A DNA stretch of 64,000 nucleotides from Latilactobacillus graminis DSM 20719 (GCF_001436415.1 NZ_AYZB01000009.1:1-64000); one strand, 5' to 3'; shown: positions 36,292-46,233, counted from the stretch's first letter. Notes: a model not told the origin generated them from the sequence alone. Numbers and translations: made by a program.

Positions 36292-37296
36292 TTATAGGTT
36301 GGCAGTAAAAAATTGATTTAAGGTCTCAAATGGAATTAAGGTGGTACGGTCGTACAAATCAACGTGGCCGGCTGCTGGAACAGTTAGTAACTGTTTAGAT
36401 GTAGTAACGCTAGCAAAGGCGGTCTCGCTGAAGTGGCGCGACCAAGCCTGCGCACCAGTCACGAATAGTAATGCGCGCTCTGTGATAGTGTCGAGATCAC
36501 GTAAAGGATAGAAGTTCAATAACTTAGTGAATGTTGTGCGGGTGGGGTGGGTCGTTGTATTGGCAGCACCGCGCTGAGTACGGTAGAAGTCGTAGAATTC
36601 GCGATCAATCGTGGTCGCATTTGAATCAATGGCTTCTGGTACGCCTTGAGTGTAGCTAGTTGATTGACCGGCAATTTCCAGTGTGCGTAACTGGGCGGTT
36701 TCATTGAGCATGACATTTCCGCCTAATTCAGTGCGTTTCTGGCGGGCAATGGCGCCTAAATCAATGAGATTAATCGTTGCGAGGGCTTTAATACGCACTT
36801 CTAATTTAAGTGCGTTGAGGGCAAAACCGCCTGCGGAGCTAATCGCAAGCACGCCGATTCGACGGTTGTCAACCAAATCTAAAGTAGTTAAATAATCTAC
36901 CGCGGCAGAAAAATTCTCGGCATATAATGTGGGGGCGATTGCATTGCGCAATGCGCCATTGCTGTTACCCCAAGCGGATTGATCGAAGGTTAGGGTTACA
37001 AAGCCGTACTCGGCCATTTTGATGGCATAAAGATTGGCAGCTTGTTCTTTAACGGCTCCGATTGGTGCGCCAATAATTAGTGCCGGTAAAGCTTGTTCAG
37101 CTGGTTCTTGGGGGACGAAAACGTTCGCAGCTAACTGCATTTCAAAAATGTTTTTGAAGGTGACGGTGTACTGCTTAGTCGCGGAACTACGGAACCAGTT
37201 GTCTGCACCATGGCGAGAATCACCGTGGGCTAATTCTGGATTGCGACGGCGTTCGTTGATCTTACCGGCTGAATAAAGCGGCCGTTTATCTTGCAT
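36292..37296 (-). CDS. Alpha/beta hydrolase (dienelactone hydrolase / YcjY-like)
   Basis: The protein has 334 residues. After an N-terminal extension (NIFEMQLAANVFVPQEP) the hydrolase core begins with PALIIGAPIGAVKEQ and GFVTLTFDQSAWGNS. The nucleophile elbow is AISSAGG, the Asp is probably near FVTGAQAW, and the His is in PAAGHVDLYD. YcjY-like proteins are cytoplasmic and their substrate is unknown. It is divergent from the ArsR-rhodanese gene (246-bp AT-rich gap), which may regulate it. AGGAGGG lies upstream of the ATG. Confidence 0.82.
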   Translation of the reverse strand: MQDKRPLYSAGKINERRRNPELAHGDSRHGADNWFRSSATKQYTVTFKNIFEMQLAANVFVPQEPAEQALPALIIGAPIGAVKEQAANLYAIKMAEYGFVTLTFDQSAWGNSNGALRNAIAPTLYAENFSAAVDYLTTLDLVDNRRIGVLAISSAGGFALNALKLEVRIKALATINLIDLGAIARQKRTELGGNVMLNETAQLRTLEIAGQSTSYTQGVPEAIDSNATTIDREFYDFYRTQRGAANTTTHPTRTTFTKLLNFYPLRDLDTITERALLFVTGAQAWSRHFSETAFASVTTSKQLLTVPAAGHVDLYDRTTLIPFETLNQFFTANL

Positions 37297-37542
37297 ATGA
37301 ATCCCTCCTGCACAATTAATTACTTATATTTATTATAAAATATAAGAATCAAAAATACTACTTTATAATGTTAATTAATATTAAATTCACAAATATAATT
37401 AGTATCGGCCTACGTAAAATAGTATTAATGGGTAATTAGTGTGTTGGCAGTCAAGTAAGTGGTTATTAGTTGACCGCTTTGAGATGAAGTGTTAAATTAA
37501 TCCTATTCAATAAGAGTATTGATTTGTTAGGAGTGGGCTAAT

Positions 37543-38205
37543 TTGGATGAACGGATTACACAATATCGAGATGCTGTCTATGAGCAAGTGGTAAAAGTTG
37601 GTAAGTCGCTTGGTAACGTAACCCGCTTACAGCTATTAAATTTATTGGCACAAGGGCCTAAAACAGTCGAGGTGCTGGCCAGTACAGCCAACTTAAGTGT
37701 TGCGACCACTTCGCGTAATTTGCAAATTCTAAAGCAGGCTAACTTAGTTGGCATAGAACGGGATAAGAATTTTATAACGTATCGCGTGAATTCAGAGCGG
37801 GTTAAACAATTGATGACGATGCTAGTGGATATTTGCGAAGAAGTATTGCCAGAAATGACGACACTACAAAAAACACTGACGGCCGAAACCGGTTCGCCTA
37901 AGGCTTTAACAATTGAAGACTTAAGGGGTAAGCTAATGTCTGAGGATGTCTGCTTGATTGATTTGCGACCAGCAGATGAATTTGCGAGTCGCCATTTACC
38001 TGGGGCCCGCAACGTGCCATACGACCAACTCGAACGCCGCCAGAGTGAGTTACCAAAAGACAAAGAAATTGTTGTATATTGTCGCGGACGATTATGTGCC
38101 TATGCGAATGTCGCTAGCCAACAACTCCATGATGCTGGCTTTAATGTGGCAACTTTTAATCAAACAGTTTGGGAATGGTCAGCGATTAGCTCTGCAACAC
38201 GCTAA
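37543..38205 (+). CDS. ArsR-type regulator fused to a rhodanese domain
   Basis: The protein has 220 residues. An N-terminal ArsR winged helix (LGNVTRLQLLNLLAQGPKTVEVLASTANLSVATTSRNLQILKQANLV) is joined to a C-terminal rhodanese domain (CLIDLRPADEFASRHLPGARNVPYD). The rhodanese loop is VVYCRGRLC, with the active Cys near residue 184. Such fusions are linked to sulfur or redox sensing. A thioredoxin follows 98 nt downstream. GTTAGGAG is upstream; the start is TTG at 37543. Signal and targets are inferred only. Confidence 0.85.
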   Translation: MDERITQYRDAVYEQVVKVGKSLGNVTRLQLLNLLAQGPKTVEVLASTANLSVATTSRNLQILKQANLVGIERDKNFITYRVNSERVKQLMTMLVDICEEVLPEMTTLQKTLTAETGSPKALTIEDLRGKLMSEDVCLIDLRPADEFASRHLPGARNVPYDQLERRQSELPKDKEIVVYCRGRLCAYANVASQQLHDAGFNVATFNQTVWEWSAISSATR

Positions 38206-38303
38206 ACCGGGCGCTTATTTTTGACCCCAATGGAAAAGGATGTTATATTAATAATAATTCAATGGAATCGTTGAATTATTATTTGAAAGAAAGGTTGATT
38301 GTT

Positions 38304-38621
38304 ATGGCAACACAAATTTTAACGGAATCAAACTTTAAAAAGGAAGTCCAAGATGGCGTAACATTAGTCGATTTTTGGGCAACATGGTGTCCACCTTGTC
38401 GGATGCAAGGGCCAATCGTTGAAACTTTAGCTGCCGATTATGCTGGTAAAGCTAAGATTGCTAAAGTTGATGTTGATCAAAATCAAAATTTAGCAGCCGA
38501 ATTTGGGATTCAATCAATTCCAACTTTATTGGTTATGAAAGATGGACAACTAGTTGATCAAATGATTGGTCTACAAAGAAAAGAAGTTTTGGCTAGTCAA
38601 TTAGATGCGGCTTTGGCTTAA
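38304..38621 (+). CDS. Thioredoxin with a WCPPC active site
   Basis: The ATG at 38304 (AAAGG about 10 nt upstream) starts a 105-residue thioredoxin; an earlier frame start at 38262 would add a non-family leader. The active site is WATWCPPCR, with Pro in place of the usual Gly of WCGPC, and the cis-Pro is in SIPTLLV. It reduces protein disulfides. Its position after an ArsR-rhodanese gene suggests a role in sulfur or redox stress. It may be a second thioredoxin beside the main trxA. Confidence 0.9.
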   Translation: MATQILTESNFKKEVQDGVTLVDFWATWCPPCRMQGPIVETLAADYAGKAKIAKVDVDQNQNLAAEFGIQSIPTLLVMKDGQLVDQMIGLQRKEVLASQLDAALA

Positions 38622-38676
38622 TTTAAACTGGTAAAAGCGATAGATAAGATACTCTAAAAATTCTTATGCTGTGACA

Positions 38677-38717
38677 CCCCAATTGTTAAAGTAAAACCTT
38701 TAATGATTGGGGCTTTT
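38677..38717 (+). terminator. Terminator after the thioredoxin gene
   Basis: CCCCAAT pairs with ATTGGGG, with TTAAAG and CTTTAA pairing inside, followed by CTTTT. Confidence 0.75.
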
Positions 38718-38775
38718 GTGCCTAAAATTGCAAAGTAAATTAAAATAAAGACATTCGTTGAAGAGAGGATAACTT

Positions 38776-38874
38776 ATGACCATTCAAAACGGATTCGATG
38801 AAAATAGGCGATACATCATCAATCAAAAATCGACAATGTACCGCCTAGTAAAGACGACTAAATATTTATTTTAA
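38776..38874 (+). CDS. Possible 32-codon small ORF
   Basis: An ATG at 38776 has AGAGAGGAT 5-6 nt upstream and opens 32 codons (MTIQNGFDENRRYIINQK and a basic end) to a TAA at 38874. It is rich in Arg, Lys and Tyr, with no signal or membrane segment. The gap 38718-38907 is otherwise empty. It could be a true microprotein or the 5' end of a lost gene. Confidence 0.25.
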   Translation: MTIQNGFDENRRYIINQKSTMYRLVKTTKYLF

Positions 38875-38907
38875 CTTTTGGGTGTATCACACTGAAGTTA
38901 TAAGGGA

Positions 38908-40137
38908 TTACTTTAGATAGTCAGTCATGATGGCTTTGAAGAAGTCAATATGTTTGAGGTACATTTGAGTATCAACGTATTCATCAATCATGTGACTTGA
39001 ATCGTTACCAGGGCCAACCACTGCAACTGGGAGACTCGCATGGCCTTGGGTAAAATGGGCGGCATCTGTTCCGCCAGCAACATGCATCAATGGATATGCT
39101 TGTGCTAATTTTTCTTGGCCAATCTTTTGAACCAGTTGAATGAAAGGTGATTGGGGATCGCTTTTGACAGATGCTTGCTGATTAATCACTGTGAGTTGAA
39201 GCTGCATATCAGGTTGTTGGTTGAGTTCAGTAATGATGGCGTTCAGGTCTTCAATAACTTGTTCAGGCGTGAGTGCGGGTGTCGTGCGGACTCGACAGGT
39301 CAGTTCAGCTTGACCAGGAACTGAATTAATTTGTTCACCGCCGTTAATCAGTGTGGTGACGGGGACAATATCGCCGAGGACGTCATCGGTAGGATGGGCT
39401 TGTGCGAAGTATTCCTTTTGGCGATTGTAATAGGTTAATAGATGGTCAATTGCATTAATGCCTAGTTGCGGCATGGAACTGTGCGCCGTTTTGCCGGTCG
39501 CAGTGACTTTAAAATCGAGCGATCCGTTGTGCGCAAAAACCAAGAAATGTTGTTCATTTGTTTGATTGGCTGCAAGTAGTTTTTGTATGCTTTCCTGCGG
39601 AAATGGGAGGGCATCATTGTGCAACACTTGTTTATCTACGCCAGATGGTTCAGCAACGAGTAAGGCGGTTAAATCATCAGCGTATCCTTGAGCAGTTAAC
39701 GTTTGGGCGCCAGTTTCGTTTTTTTCTTCATCCACTGTGGCAAGCAGTTTAATTTGACCAGAAAGTGGGACTTGTTCATCATGCAATTCGATCATTGCAA
39801 TCACCAATGCTGCAAGACCCGATTTCATATCGCTTGTACCCCGGCCAAAGAGTTTGCCGTCGCGCGCTGTAAGGGTGAATGGATCACTGGTCCATTTGGT
39901 GCGGTCGCCAATGCTGACGACGTCCATATGCCCCGTAACACCGAGCACTTTATTGGTTGCTTCACCCAAATAGGCAACTAAGTTTTCCCGACCAGGTTTT
40001 GAAGTAACTTTTTCGCTCCGAATACCGTGTTGAGCTAATAGATCGGCTAAATAATCAGCGATAACACTTTCTGCTTGATCTGTAGTATCAACGGATACGA
40101 GTTTTTCTAAAATTGCAATTTTTTCATTTTTTTCCAT
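38908..40137 (-). CDS. M20-family peptidase (ArgE/DapE type)
   Basis: The protein has about 409 residues. Metal-site motifs are LGVTGHMDVVSIGD, GRGTSDMKSG and ATVDEEKNETGAQ, and a late His is in GGTDAAHFTQGH. It is close to the lactobacillar DapE-like enzymes annotated as succinyl-diaminopimelate desuccinylase or acetylornithine deacetylase. The ATG at 40137 is 10 nt from GGAGG; a TTG two codons earlier is only 4 nt from it. It is monocistronic. The exact substrate is uncertain. Confidence 0.82.
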   Translation of the reverse strand: MEKNEKIAILEKLVSVDTTDQAESVIADYLADLLAQHGIRSEKVTSKPGRENLVAYLGEATNKVLGVTGHMDVVSIGDRTKWTSDPFTLTARDGKLFGRGTSDMKSGLAALVIAMIELHDEQVPLSGQIKLLATVDEEKNETGAQTLTAQGYADDLTALLVAEPSGVDKQVLHNDALPFPQESIQKLLAANQTNEQHFLVFAHNGSLDFKVTATGKTAHSSMPQLGINAIDHLLTYYNRQKEYFAQAHPTDDVLGDIVPVTTLINGGEQINSVPGQAELTCRVRTTPALTPEQVIEDLNAIITELNQQPDMQLQLTVINQQASVKSDPQSPFIQLVQKIGQEKLAQAYPLMHVAGGTDAAHFTQGHASLPVAVVGPGNDSSHMIDEYVDTQMYLKHIDFFKAIMTDYLK

Positions 40138-40390
40138 TGTCAAACGACCTCCAGATAAGATTTAATCTGATTATAAGCGTCTGACCGAAGAATGCAAGCG
40201 GATATGTGGTGATGTTCGATAAATGATCTGTTGCAACAGGCCAAACGTTGTTTTACAAGGTGGTAACAAGGGATTAGATGTTCACTATGGGTGATTGATG
40301 TTTAAGAGAAGTAATAACTTGCTTATTAGCAACCAGTGCTATGAAATTCAAGATTGTGAATTTATGCATCAACAGGGGTGAACGCAGACA

Positions 40391-41266
40391 TTATTTTTTG
40401 TTGGCCGGCACTAATGCATCATGAAAGGCTTGACTTGCACTTGAGAAAACTTGGTCTTTTTTCCAGATGATGTTAGTGTTGACGGTTAGCGGAGGATCTA
40501 AGGGGATGAATTTGAGACCATTATCTTGAGTGTTAATAATCCCATCGATGCACAACGCGGCGCTTTTACCAGTTTTAACGAGTAATGAAGCGTTATATAG
40601 GAGGGTATACGTGCCGATAATATCGAGCTGCTCGAGATGCATGCCAAACCAGTCACTGATTTGTTGATGGACGAGTGACTGACTGGAGATCAGTAATGGA
40701 TATGTGGCCAAGGTGGTCGGATTAACGGTCGTTTGAGTAGCTAAGGGATGATCGTCAGCTACGAGTACGCCCCAGCGATCAGATAGAGGTAAACGAACAT
40801 ATTCATAGCGTTGCTTTTCAACTGGGTCAATCACGAGGCCAAAATCGAGTAGGCCTTGATCGATTCGTTCTTTAACCTCATCAGCAGAACCGCTGTACAG
40901 TTGCAGGTTGATATCGGGATAACGCTGTTGTAAATCATTGATAATTACCGCAATTAATTGAAAAGCTTGTGTTTCACCAGCCCCAATGCTAATGGTGCCA
41001 CTGACAATGGTATTTTGGGTGAGGTTACCAATGGTGGTATCCACCAAGGCTAAGATTTCAGCGCCTCGTTTTTGAAAATAGCTGCCATCCGGCGTCAGTG
41101 TAATTTCACGATTTCCGCGAGTAAAAAGTTGCGTACCCAATTCGGTTTCTAAATCTTTTAATTGTTTCGAAAGGGTTGGTTGTGAGAGGTGTAGGACGGT
41201 GGCTGCCTTGCTAATTGTTTTCTCCCGCGCCACGGTTAAAAAGTAGTGTAAAACACGAAGTTCCAT
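40391..41266 (-). CDS. LysR-family transcriptional regulator
   Basis: The protein has 291 residues. It has an N-terminal helix-turn-helix (LTVAREKTISKAATVLHLSQPTLSKQLKDLETELG) and a LysR effector domain (ISIGAGETQAFQLIAVIINDLQQRYPDINLQLYSGSADEVKERIDQGLLDFGLV). It is divergent from the acetyltransferase-SDR pair across a 109-bp gap, so it probably controls them. AGGAGA lies before its ATG. Confidence 0.88.
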   Translation of the reverse strand: MELRVLHYFLTVAREKTISKAATVLHLSQPTLSKQLKDLETELGTQLFTRGNREITLTPDGSYFQKRGAEILALVDTTIGNLTQNTIVSGTISIGAGETQAFQLIAVIINDLQQRYPDINLQLYSGSADEVKERIDQGLLDFGLVIDPVEKQRYEYVRLPLSDRWGVLVADDHPLATQTTVNPTTLATYPLLISSQSLVHQQISDWFGMHLEQLDIIGTYTLLYNASLLVKTGKSAALCIDGIINTQDNGLKFIPLDPPLTVNTNIIWKKDQVFSSASQAFHDALVPANKK

Positions 41267-41375
41267 GATTTATCTCCTATAGATATAAATTATAAACAAC
41301 TATTCAATATAAGTATTAGCTATTGATAGCGTAGCGCACTATACTGAAAACATCAAGTTCAGAAAGGGTGTTGAA

Positions 41376-41957
41376 ATGGACTACGCATTACAAACAAGAA
41401 TTGCTGAACGACCAATCTATGCAGATTCGGAATTAATGAAAGAAATTGACCTGGTTAAAGGCAACAATGAGCGGTTAGTGATGGAGATGAATACTGGCTA
41501 TCACGATGTGGCTGCAGTTCGGGCATATTTAAAAAGTATTACGGACCAAGCTATTGATGAAACAGTGACTGTTTCCTTGCCATTTTATACAGATTACGGT
41601 AAGCACATCACGTTTGGTAAACATATTTTTATTAATAATAATGTCTTGTTCGTCGATTTAGGTGGGATTACGATTGATGATCATGTGCTGATCGGGCCGC
41701 GTGCTTCATTAATTACTGTTAATCATTTAGAAAACCCTGCTGATCGGCGCGGATTATTTGTTAAACCGGTCCATATTAAAAGAAATGCGTGGATTGGGGC
41801 GGGAGCGACCATCTTGCCAGGTGTGACAGTTGGTGAAAATGCCATTGTGGCCGCTAATGCCACCGTGACTAAAGATGTACCAGATAATATGATTGTTGCC
41901 GGGACCCCTGCAAAGGTCATTCGTAAAATTAAAATTAATTTAGAAAAGGAGCTTTAA
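41376..41957 (+). CDS. Sugar O-acetyltransferase (maltose/galactoside acetyltransferase-like)
   Basis: The protein has 193 residues with left-handed beta-helix hexapeptide repeats ([40 protein letters not shown]). The catalytic His is in TVNHLENP and the C-terminal coil is [35 protein letters not shown]. The N-terminal Mac domain normally found in maltose acetyltransferases is shortened. It transfers acetyl from CoA to a sugar; the substrate is unknown. The SDR gene starts 1 nt after its stop. Confidence 0.85.
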   Translation: MDYALQTRIAERPIYADSELMKEIDLVKGNNERLVMEMNTGYHDVAAVRAYLKSITDQAIDETVTVSLPFYTDYGKHITFGKHIFINNNVLFVDLGGITIDDHVLIGPRASLITVNHLENPADRRGLFVKPVHIKRNAWIGAGATILPGVTVGENAIVAANATVTKDVPDNMIVAGTPAKVIRKIKINLEKEL

Positions 41958-41958
41958 A

Positions 41959-42705
41959 ATGTCAATTCAAGACAAAGTAGTAATTATCACCGGTGCCTCA
42001 TCAGGTATTGGGGCTGCAACAGCCAAATTATTAGCTGCTCAAGGTGCTAAAGTCGTTCTTGCTGCGCGGCGTCAGGAGCGGTTGCAAGCTTTGGTGGCCG
42101 AAATCGGTGCAAACGCAATTTATCAAGTAACTGATGTGACTAATCGAGCACAAATGGCTAATTTAGTCCAATTAGCTCTTGATCATTTTGGTCGGGTCGA
42201 TGTTTTATATAATAACGCGGGCGTCATGCCACAAGGCAATCTTAGTGAACGTGATTATGATCAATGGCAAAAGATGCTTGATATTAATATCATGGGCGTT
42301 CTAAATGGAATTGGAGCGGTTTTACCAACGATGCAAGCTCAACAAGCTGGCTTGATTATCACGACAGATTCGGTGGCGGGCCATGTTGTTTATCCAGCAT
42401 CGGCTGTTTACAACGGCACCAAATATGCTGTTCGTGCAATCATGGAAGGTTTGCGTCAAGAAGAAAAAGACAATGGTATTCGTTCGACAATCATTTCACC
42501 AGGCGCGGTTAAAACCGAGTTAGTGAATACAATTGGGAATACCGCTGTTTACCAAGGTGTTAAGCAATTAATGGACGCACCAGAAGAATCCGCATTAGCA
42601 TTAAATCCAGAAGACATTGCCAATGCTGTTTTGTACGCGATTAACCAGCCGCAACATGTAACAATTAGTGAGGTTTTGATTCGGCCCACTAAACAACAAG
42701 TTTAA
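41959..42705 (+). CDS. Short-chain dehydrogenase/reductase
   Basis: The protein has 248 residues. The classical SDR motifs are TGASSGIGAATAKLLA (TGxxxGxG), NNAG, and YNGTKYAVRAIMEGLRQ with the catalytic Tyr and Lys. The Ser is in TTDSVAGHVVYPAS. The acidic or basic residues after beta-2 (ARRQERL) suggest NADP preference. It follows the acetyltransferase directly (GGAG upstream) and is probably controlled by the divergent LysR. The substrate is not known. Confidence 0.88.
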   Translation: MSIQDKVVIITGASSGIGAATAKLLAAQGAKVVLAARRQERLQALVAEIGANAIYQVTDVTNRAQMANLVQLALDHFGRVDVLYNNAGVMPQGNLSERDYDQWQKMLDINIMGVLNGIGAVLPTMQAQQAGLIITTDSVAGHVVYPASAVYNGTKYAVRAIMEGLRQEEKDNGIRSTIISPGAVKTELVNTIGNTAVYQGVKQLMDAPEESALALNPEDIANAVLYAINQPQHVTISEVLIRPTKQQV

Positions 42706-42717
42706 TTAGTTTGAAGT

Positions 42718-42742
42718 AGTCGTCTTTAGGACGGCTTTTTTT
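42718..42742 (+). terminator. Terminator after the SDR gene
   Basis: AGTCGTC and GGACGGCT pair with one wobble across TTTA, followed by seven T. Confidence 0.75.
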
Positions 42743-42824
42743 ATTTGGTAAATGGATGGCAACAGCTTTTTTGGCGGGAAAGTCGTATAATGACAATATT
42801 CTAAACTGAATTGGAGCGGTGAGT

Positions 42825-45359
42825 ATGGCAGAATTACGACGTTTTTATCAAAGTTTTCGCCCCGAACATTATGCTGTGTATCTCGATATTAATCGAACCC
42901 AAAAACAATTTAGGGGCCAGACAACAATTAGTGGGGTTGCACAAGAGAAGGTTGTCTTGATCCATCAGAAGGGGCTAGTGATTGAAACAGTGACGGCCGC
43001 GGGTAAGAACGTGCCATTTATAATTGACAATGACGCGGATACCTTGAGCGTCGAAGTCGGTCAGCTTGGTGAAGTGACATTGGTCATTTCGTATACCGCA
43101 GCTTTAACAGATTCGATGATGGGAATCTATCCTTCTTATTATGAAGTTAATGGGGTGCAAAAAGAATTAATTGGGACGCAATTTGAAACCAATTTTGCAC
43201 GTCAAGCTTTCCCATGTGTTGATGAACCAGAAGCCAAAGCGACTTTTGATTTAGCGATTAAATTCGATGAGCATGAAGGCGAAACGATTCTTAGCAACAT
43301 GCCTGAAAAAGAAGTCATCGATGGTGTTCACCACTTTGACACAACGGTCCGGATGTCAACGTACCTTGTGGCCTTTGCCTTTGGTGAGTTGCAAGGGGTT
43401 CAAACAAAAACGGAGAGCGGTGTGCAAGTTGGCGTTTTTGCTACTAAGGCACATCAAGCAAACGAACTCGATTTTGCGTTGGACATTGCTAAACGATCAA
43501 TCGAATTCTTTGAAGACTTCTACCAAACACCATATCCATTACCCCATTCATGGCAGTTGGCATTGCCCGACTTTTCAGCCGGCGCGATGGAAAACTGGGG
43601 CTTAGTCACTTATCGGGAAGCTTATTTATTACTCGATCCTGATAATACTGCCTTGGATACGAAACACCGCGTCGCAACTGTGATTGCACACGAATTAGCA
43701 CATCAATGGTTCGGTGATTTAGTAACGATGCAATGGTGGGACGATCTTTGGTTGAACGAAAGTTTTGCCAATATGATGGAATACGTCGCAATCGATGCAT
43801 TGCAACCGGACTGGCATATCTGGGAAAGTTTCCAAACCTCAGAAGCAGCTTCAGCCTTACAACGGGATGCGACTGATGGGGTCCAATCGGTACATGTGCA
43901 AGTCAACAATCCAGCTGAAATCGATGCGTTATTTGATGGGGCAATCGTCTATGCTAAGGGGGCCCGGATGCTCGTGATGGTCCGCGCTTTAATCGGGGAC
44001 GATGCCCTACGTGCAGGTTTGAAGGCTTATTTTGCCGCCCATCAATTTGATAACGCTACCGGGGCTGACTTATGGGCAGCACTGGGTAAAGCTGCTAACT
44101 TAGATGTCGGGGCCATCATGCATTCATGGCTCGAACAACCGGGTTATCCAGTTGTGACGGCCAAAATTGTTGATGGACAATTAACACTTAGTCAACAACA
44201 ATTCTTTATCGGTGAGGGTCAAGAAGTCGGGCGAAAATGGCAGATTCCATTGAAGAGCAACTATCCGGTAGCACCATTATTGATGACCGACCACGAATTG
44301 GTACTTGGTGATTATGCCCAATTACGCGCCGATAATGGGCAACCATTCCGCTTAAATGTGGGGAACGAATCGCATTTCATTGTTAATTACGATCAAACGT
44401 TATTAGATGATATTTTGGATAATAGTGCTGATATGGCACCGATTGGACAACTACAATTACTGCAAGACCTACGCTTATTAGCTGAAGGGCGTCAAATTTC
44501 GTACGCAGATATTGTGCCTGTTTTAGCCCCATTTGCTACTAGTGATTCAAATGTGGTCGCTGAAGCACTCTATACCGTTGCTGGCAACTTGAAGAAATTC
44601 GTCACACCAAGTGAAGAGAGCGAACAACACCTGCGTCGGTTCTTCGACCAATTGAGTAAAGCACAAGTTGCGCGCTTAGGTTGGATGATTCAACCGACTG
44701 ATAGCAATGACGATCAGTTAATGCGCCCAACTGTTTTAAGCGCAGCCTTATACGCTAAAAATCAAGCAGCCATTGATGCTGCACATACTTTATTCCAAGC
44801 TAACCAAGAAAAACTAGGCACCTTACCAGCCGCAATTCGGGTACTGGTCTTGATGAATGAGGTCCAAAACTTTGGAAATACTGTCCTTTACAGCCAATTT
44901 TTAGAAGCTTATCGCCAAACGAGTGATGCTAGCTATAAGAATGACTTAAGTACGGCCTTAACCCGCACATCTGATCCTGAATTAATTGCCACTTTAATTA
45001 GCAAATTTGAAGATGCCAGCACAATCAAACCACAAGATTTGCGGGCTTGGTTCCGCGGCTTACTCGCCAATGACAAGAGCCAACAAGCAACCTGGGATTG
45101 GATTCGCAACGATTGGCAATGGCTAGAAGAGACAGTCGGCGGTGATATGGAATTTACAACGTACATTACCTCGATTGCCACAATCTTTAAGACCCCAGAA
45201 CGTTTGGCAGAGTTCAAAGCCTTCTTTGAACCTAAGCTCAACACCCCAGGCTTAACCCGGGAAATTACGATGGACATTAAAATCATCGAAAGTCGGGTTG
45301 CATTGATTGAAGATCAAAAGGCAGCAGTCAATGCTGTGATCTTAAAGTTAGTAGGTTAA
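42825..45359 (+). CDS. pepN: Aminopeptidase N (lysyl aminopeptidase)
   Basis: The 844-residue M1 metallopeptidase removes N-terminal residues from peptides imported during proteolytic growth. Motifs are the exopeptidase GAMENWG and the zinc site HELAHQWFGDLVT, with the third ligand in NESFAN. The C-terminal ERAP1-like helical domain is full length. The ATG at 42825 follows GGAGCGG by 5 nt; a GTG at 42819 overlaps the site. The HAD phosphatase gene follows after 22 nt. Codon use suggests good expression. Confidence 0.96.
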   Translation: MAELRRFYQSFRPEHYAVYLDINRTQKQFRGQTTISGVAQEKVVLIHQKGLVIETVTAAGKNVPFIIDNDADTLSVEVGQLGEVTLVISYTAALTDSMMGIYPSYYEVNGVQKELIGTQFETNFARQAFPCVDEPEAKATFDLAIKFDEHEGETILSNMPEKEVIDGVHHFDTTVRMSTYLVAFAFGELQGVQTKTESGVQVGVFATKAHQANELDFALDIAKRSIEFFEDFYQTPYPLPHSWQLALPDFSAGAMENWGLVTYREAYLLLDPDNTALDTKHRVATVIAHELAHQWFGDLVTMQWWDDLWLNESFANMMEYVAIDALQPDWHIWESFQTSEAASALQRDATDGVQSVHVQVNNPAEIDALFDGAIVYAKGARMLVMVRALIGDDALRAGLKAYFAAHQFDNATGADLWAALGKAANLDVGAIMHSWLEQPGYPVVTAKIVDGQLTLSQQQFFIGEGQEVGRKWQIPLKSNYPVAPLLMTDHELVLGDYAQLRADNGQPFRLNVGNESHFIVNYDQTLLDDILDNSADMAPIGQLQLLQDLRLLAEGRQISYADIVPVLAPFATSDSNVVAEALYTVAGNLKKFVTPSEESEQHLRRFFDQLSKAQVARLGWMIQPTDSNDDQLMRPTVLSAALYAKNQAAIDAAHTLFQANQEKLGTLPAAIRVLVLMNEVQNFGNTVLYSQFLEAYRQTSDASYKNDLSTALTRTSDPELIATLISKFEDASTIKPQDLRAWFRGLLANDKSQQATWDWIRNDWQWLEETVGGDMEFTTYITSIATIFKTPERLAEFKAFFEPKLNTPGLTREITMDIKIIESRVALIEDQKAAVNAVILKLVG

Positions 45360-45381
45360 ATTCAATTTGAGGAGTTTTGAG

Positions 45382-46197
45382 ATGACGATTAAATTAGTTG
45401 CAATTGATATTGATGATACATTATTGAGTTCACAACACCAACTGCTAGTCAGTACGAAACAACAAGTTGCGCGGGCCCTTGAACAAGGTGTAAAAGTTGT
45501 CTTGTGTTCTGGGCGACCATTAGCGGGTGTGACCCCTTTTTTAAATCAATTGGGGATTACTGGTGACGACCAATACGTGATTACGTTTAATGGGAGTGTT
45601 ATTGAAACGGCGGCTGGCAAAATTTTAAAAGAAGCCGGTATCAGCCGCGAAACGTACCAAGCAATTGATGATTATTCCCAAGCAACCGGGTTACCGTATA
45701 ATGTGCTTGATCAAAATAGTGCGATCTATACCAGTAATTTGGACGTTGATCCCATTACAGTGGTACAAGCCTGGGAAAATGAAGCTGGTATTCATATTCG
45801 CAAACCGAGCGCAGTTGAGTCGACCATCCAGATGGTAAAAGCGGTCTTTACGGGGACCAGCAAACAGTTGGATGCACATGAACCACAAGTGCGTGCGCAG
45901 TTTGGGATAGATAACTACGTTGTGCGAGCTGCCGATCGTTTTTTAGAAGTGATGCATGCCGATGTGAATAAAGGCCAAGCAGTGCAATATCTCGCGAATG
46001 TGTTAGGATTTGCGCCGAATGAAGTCATGGCAATTGGGGATGAAAGGAATGATATCCCAATGTTCCAATTTGCCGGCACCGCAGTAGCAATGGGCAACGG
46101 TTCAGATGAAGCGAAAGCCCATGTTGATTTTATCACTGCTGATAACGATTCAAACGGGATTGCTCAAGCGTTTGACCAGTTTATTTTTAAAGCATAG
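45382..46197 (+). CDS. Cof-type HAD phosphatase
   Basis: The protein has 271 residues. The HAD motifs are DIDDTLLSS (I), VLCSGRPLAG (II), the Lys in DVNKGQAVQYLANVLG (III) and AIGDERNDIPMFQFAGTAVAMGN (IV). The C2-type cap is normal. Cof-like enzymes hydrolyse sugar phosphates, flavin phosphates and similar metabolites in the cytoplasm; the substrate is not predicted. GAGGAG lies 7 nt before the ATG. It probably shares a transcript with pepN. Confidence 0.88.
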   Translation: MTIKLVAIDIDDTLLSSQHQLLVSTKQQVARALEQGVKVVLCSGRPLAGVTPFLNQLGITGDDQYVITFNGSVIETAAGKILKEAGISRETYQAIDDYSQATGLPYNVLDQNSAIYTSNLDVDPITVVQAWENEAGIHIRKPSAVESTIQMVKAVFTGTSKQLDAHEPQVRAQFGIDNYVVRAADRFLEVMHADVNKGQAVQYLANVLGFAPNEVMAIGDERNDIPMFQFAGTAVAMGNGSDEAKAHVDFITADNDSNGIAQAFDQFIFKA

Positions 46198-46199
46198 CT

Positions 46200-46233
46200 A
46201 AAAACGCCCCTGACCTAAAAGTCAGGGGCGTTG
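46200..46233 (-). terminator. Terminator between the HAD and bglA genes
   Basis: AACGCCCCTGAC pairs with GTCAGGGGCGTT. The T run lies on the minus strand, so it mainly ends the bglA transcript, but it can serve both convergent genes. Confidence 0.85.
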
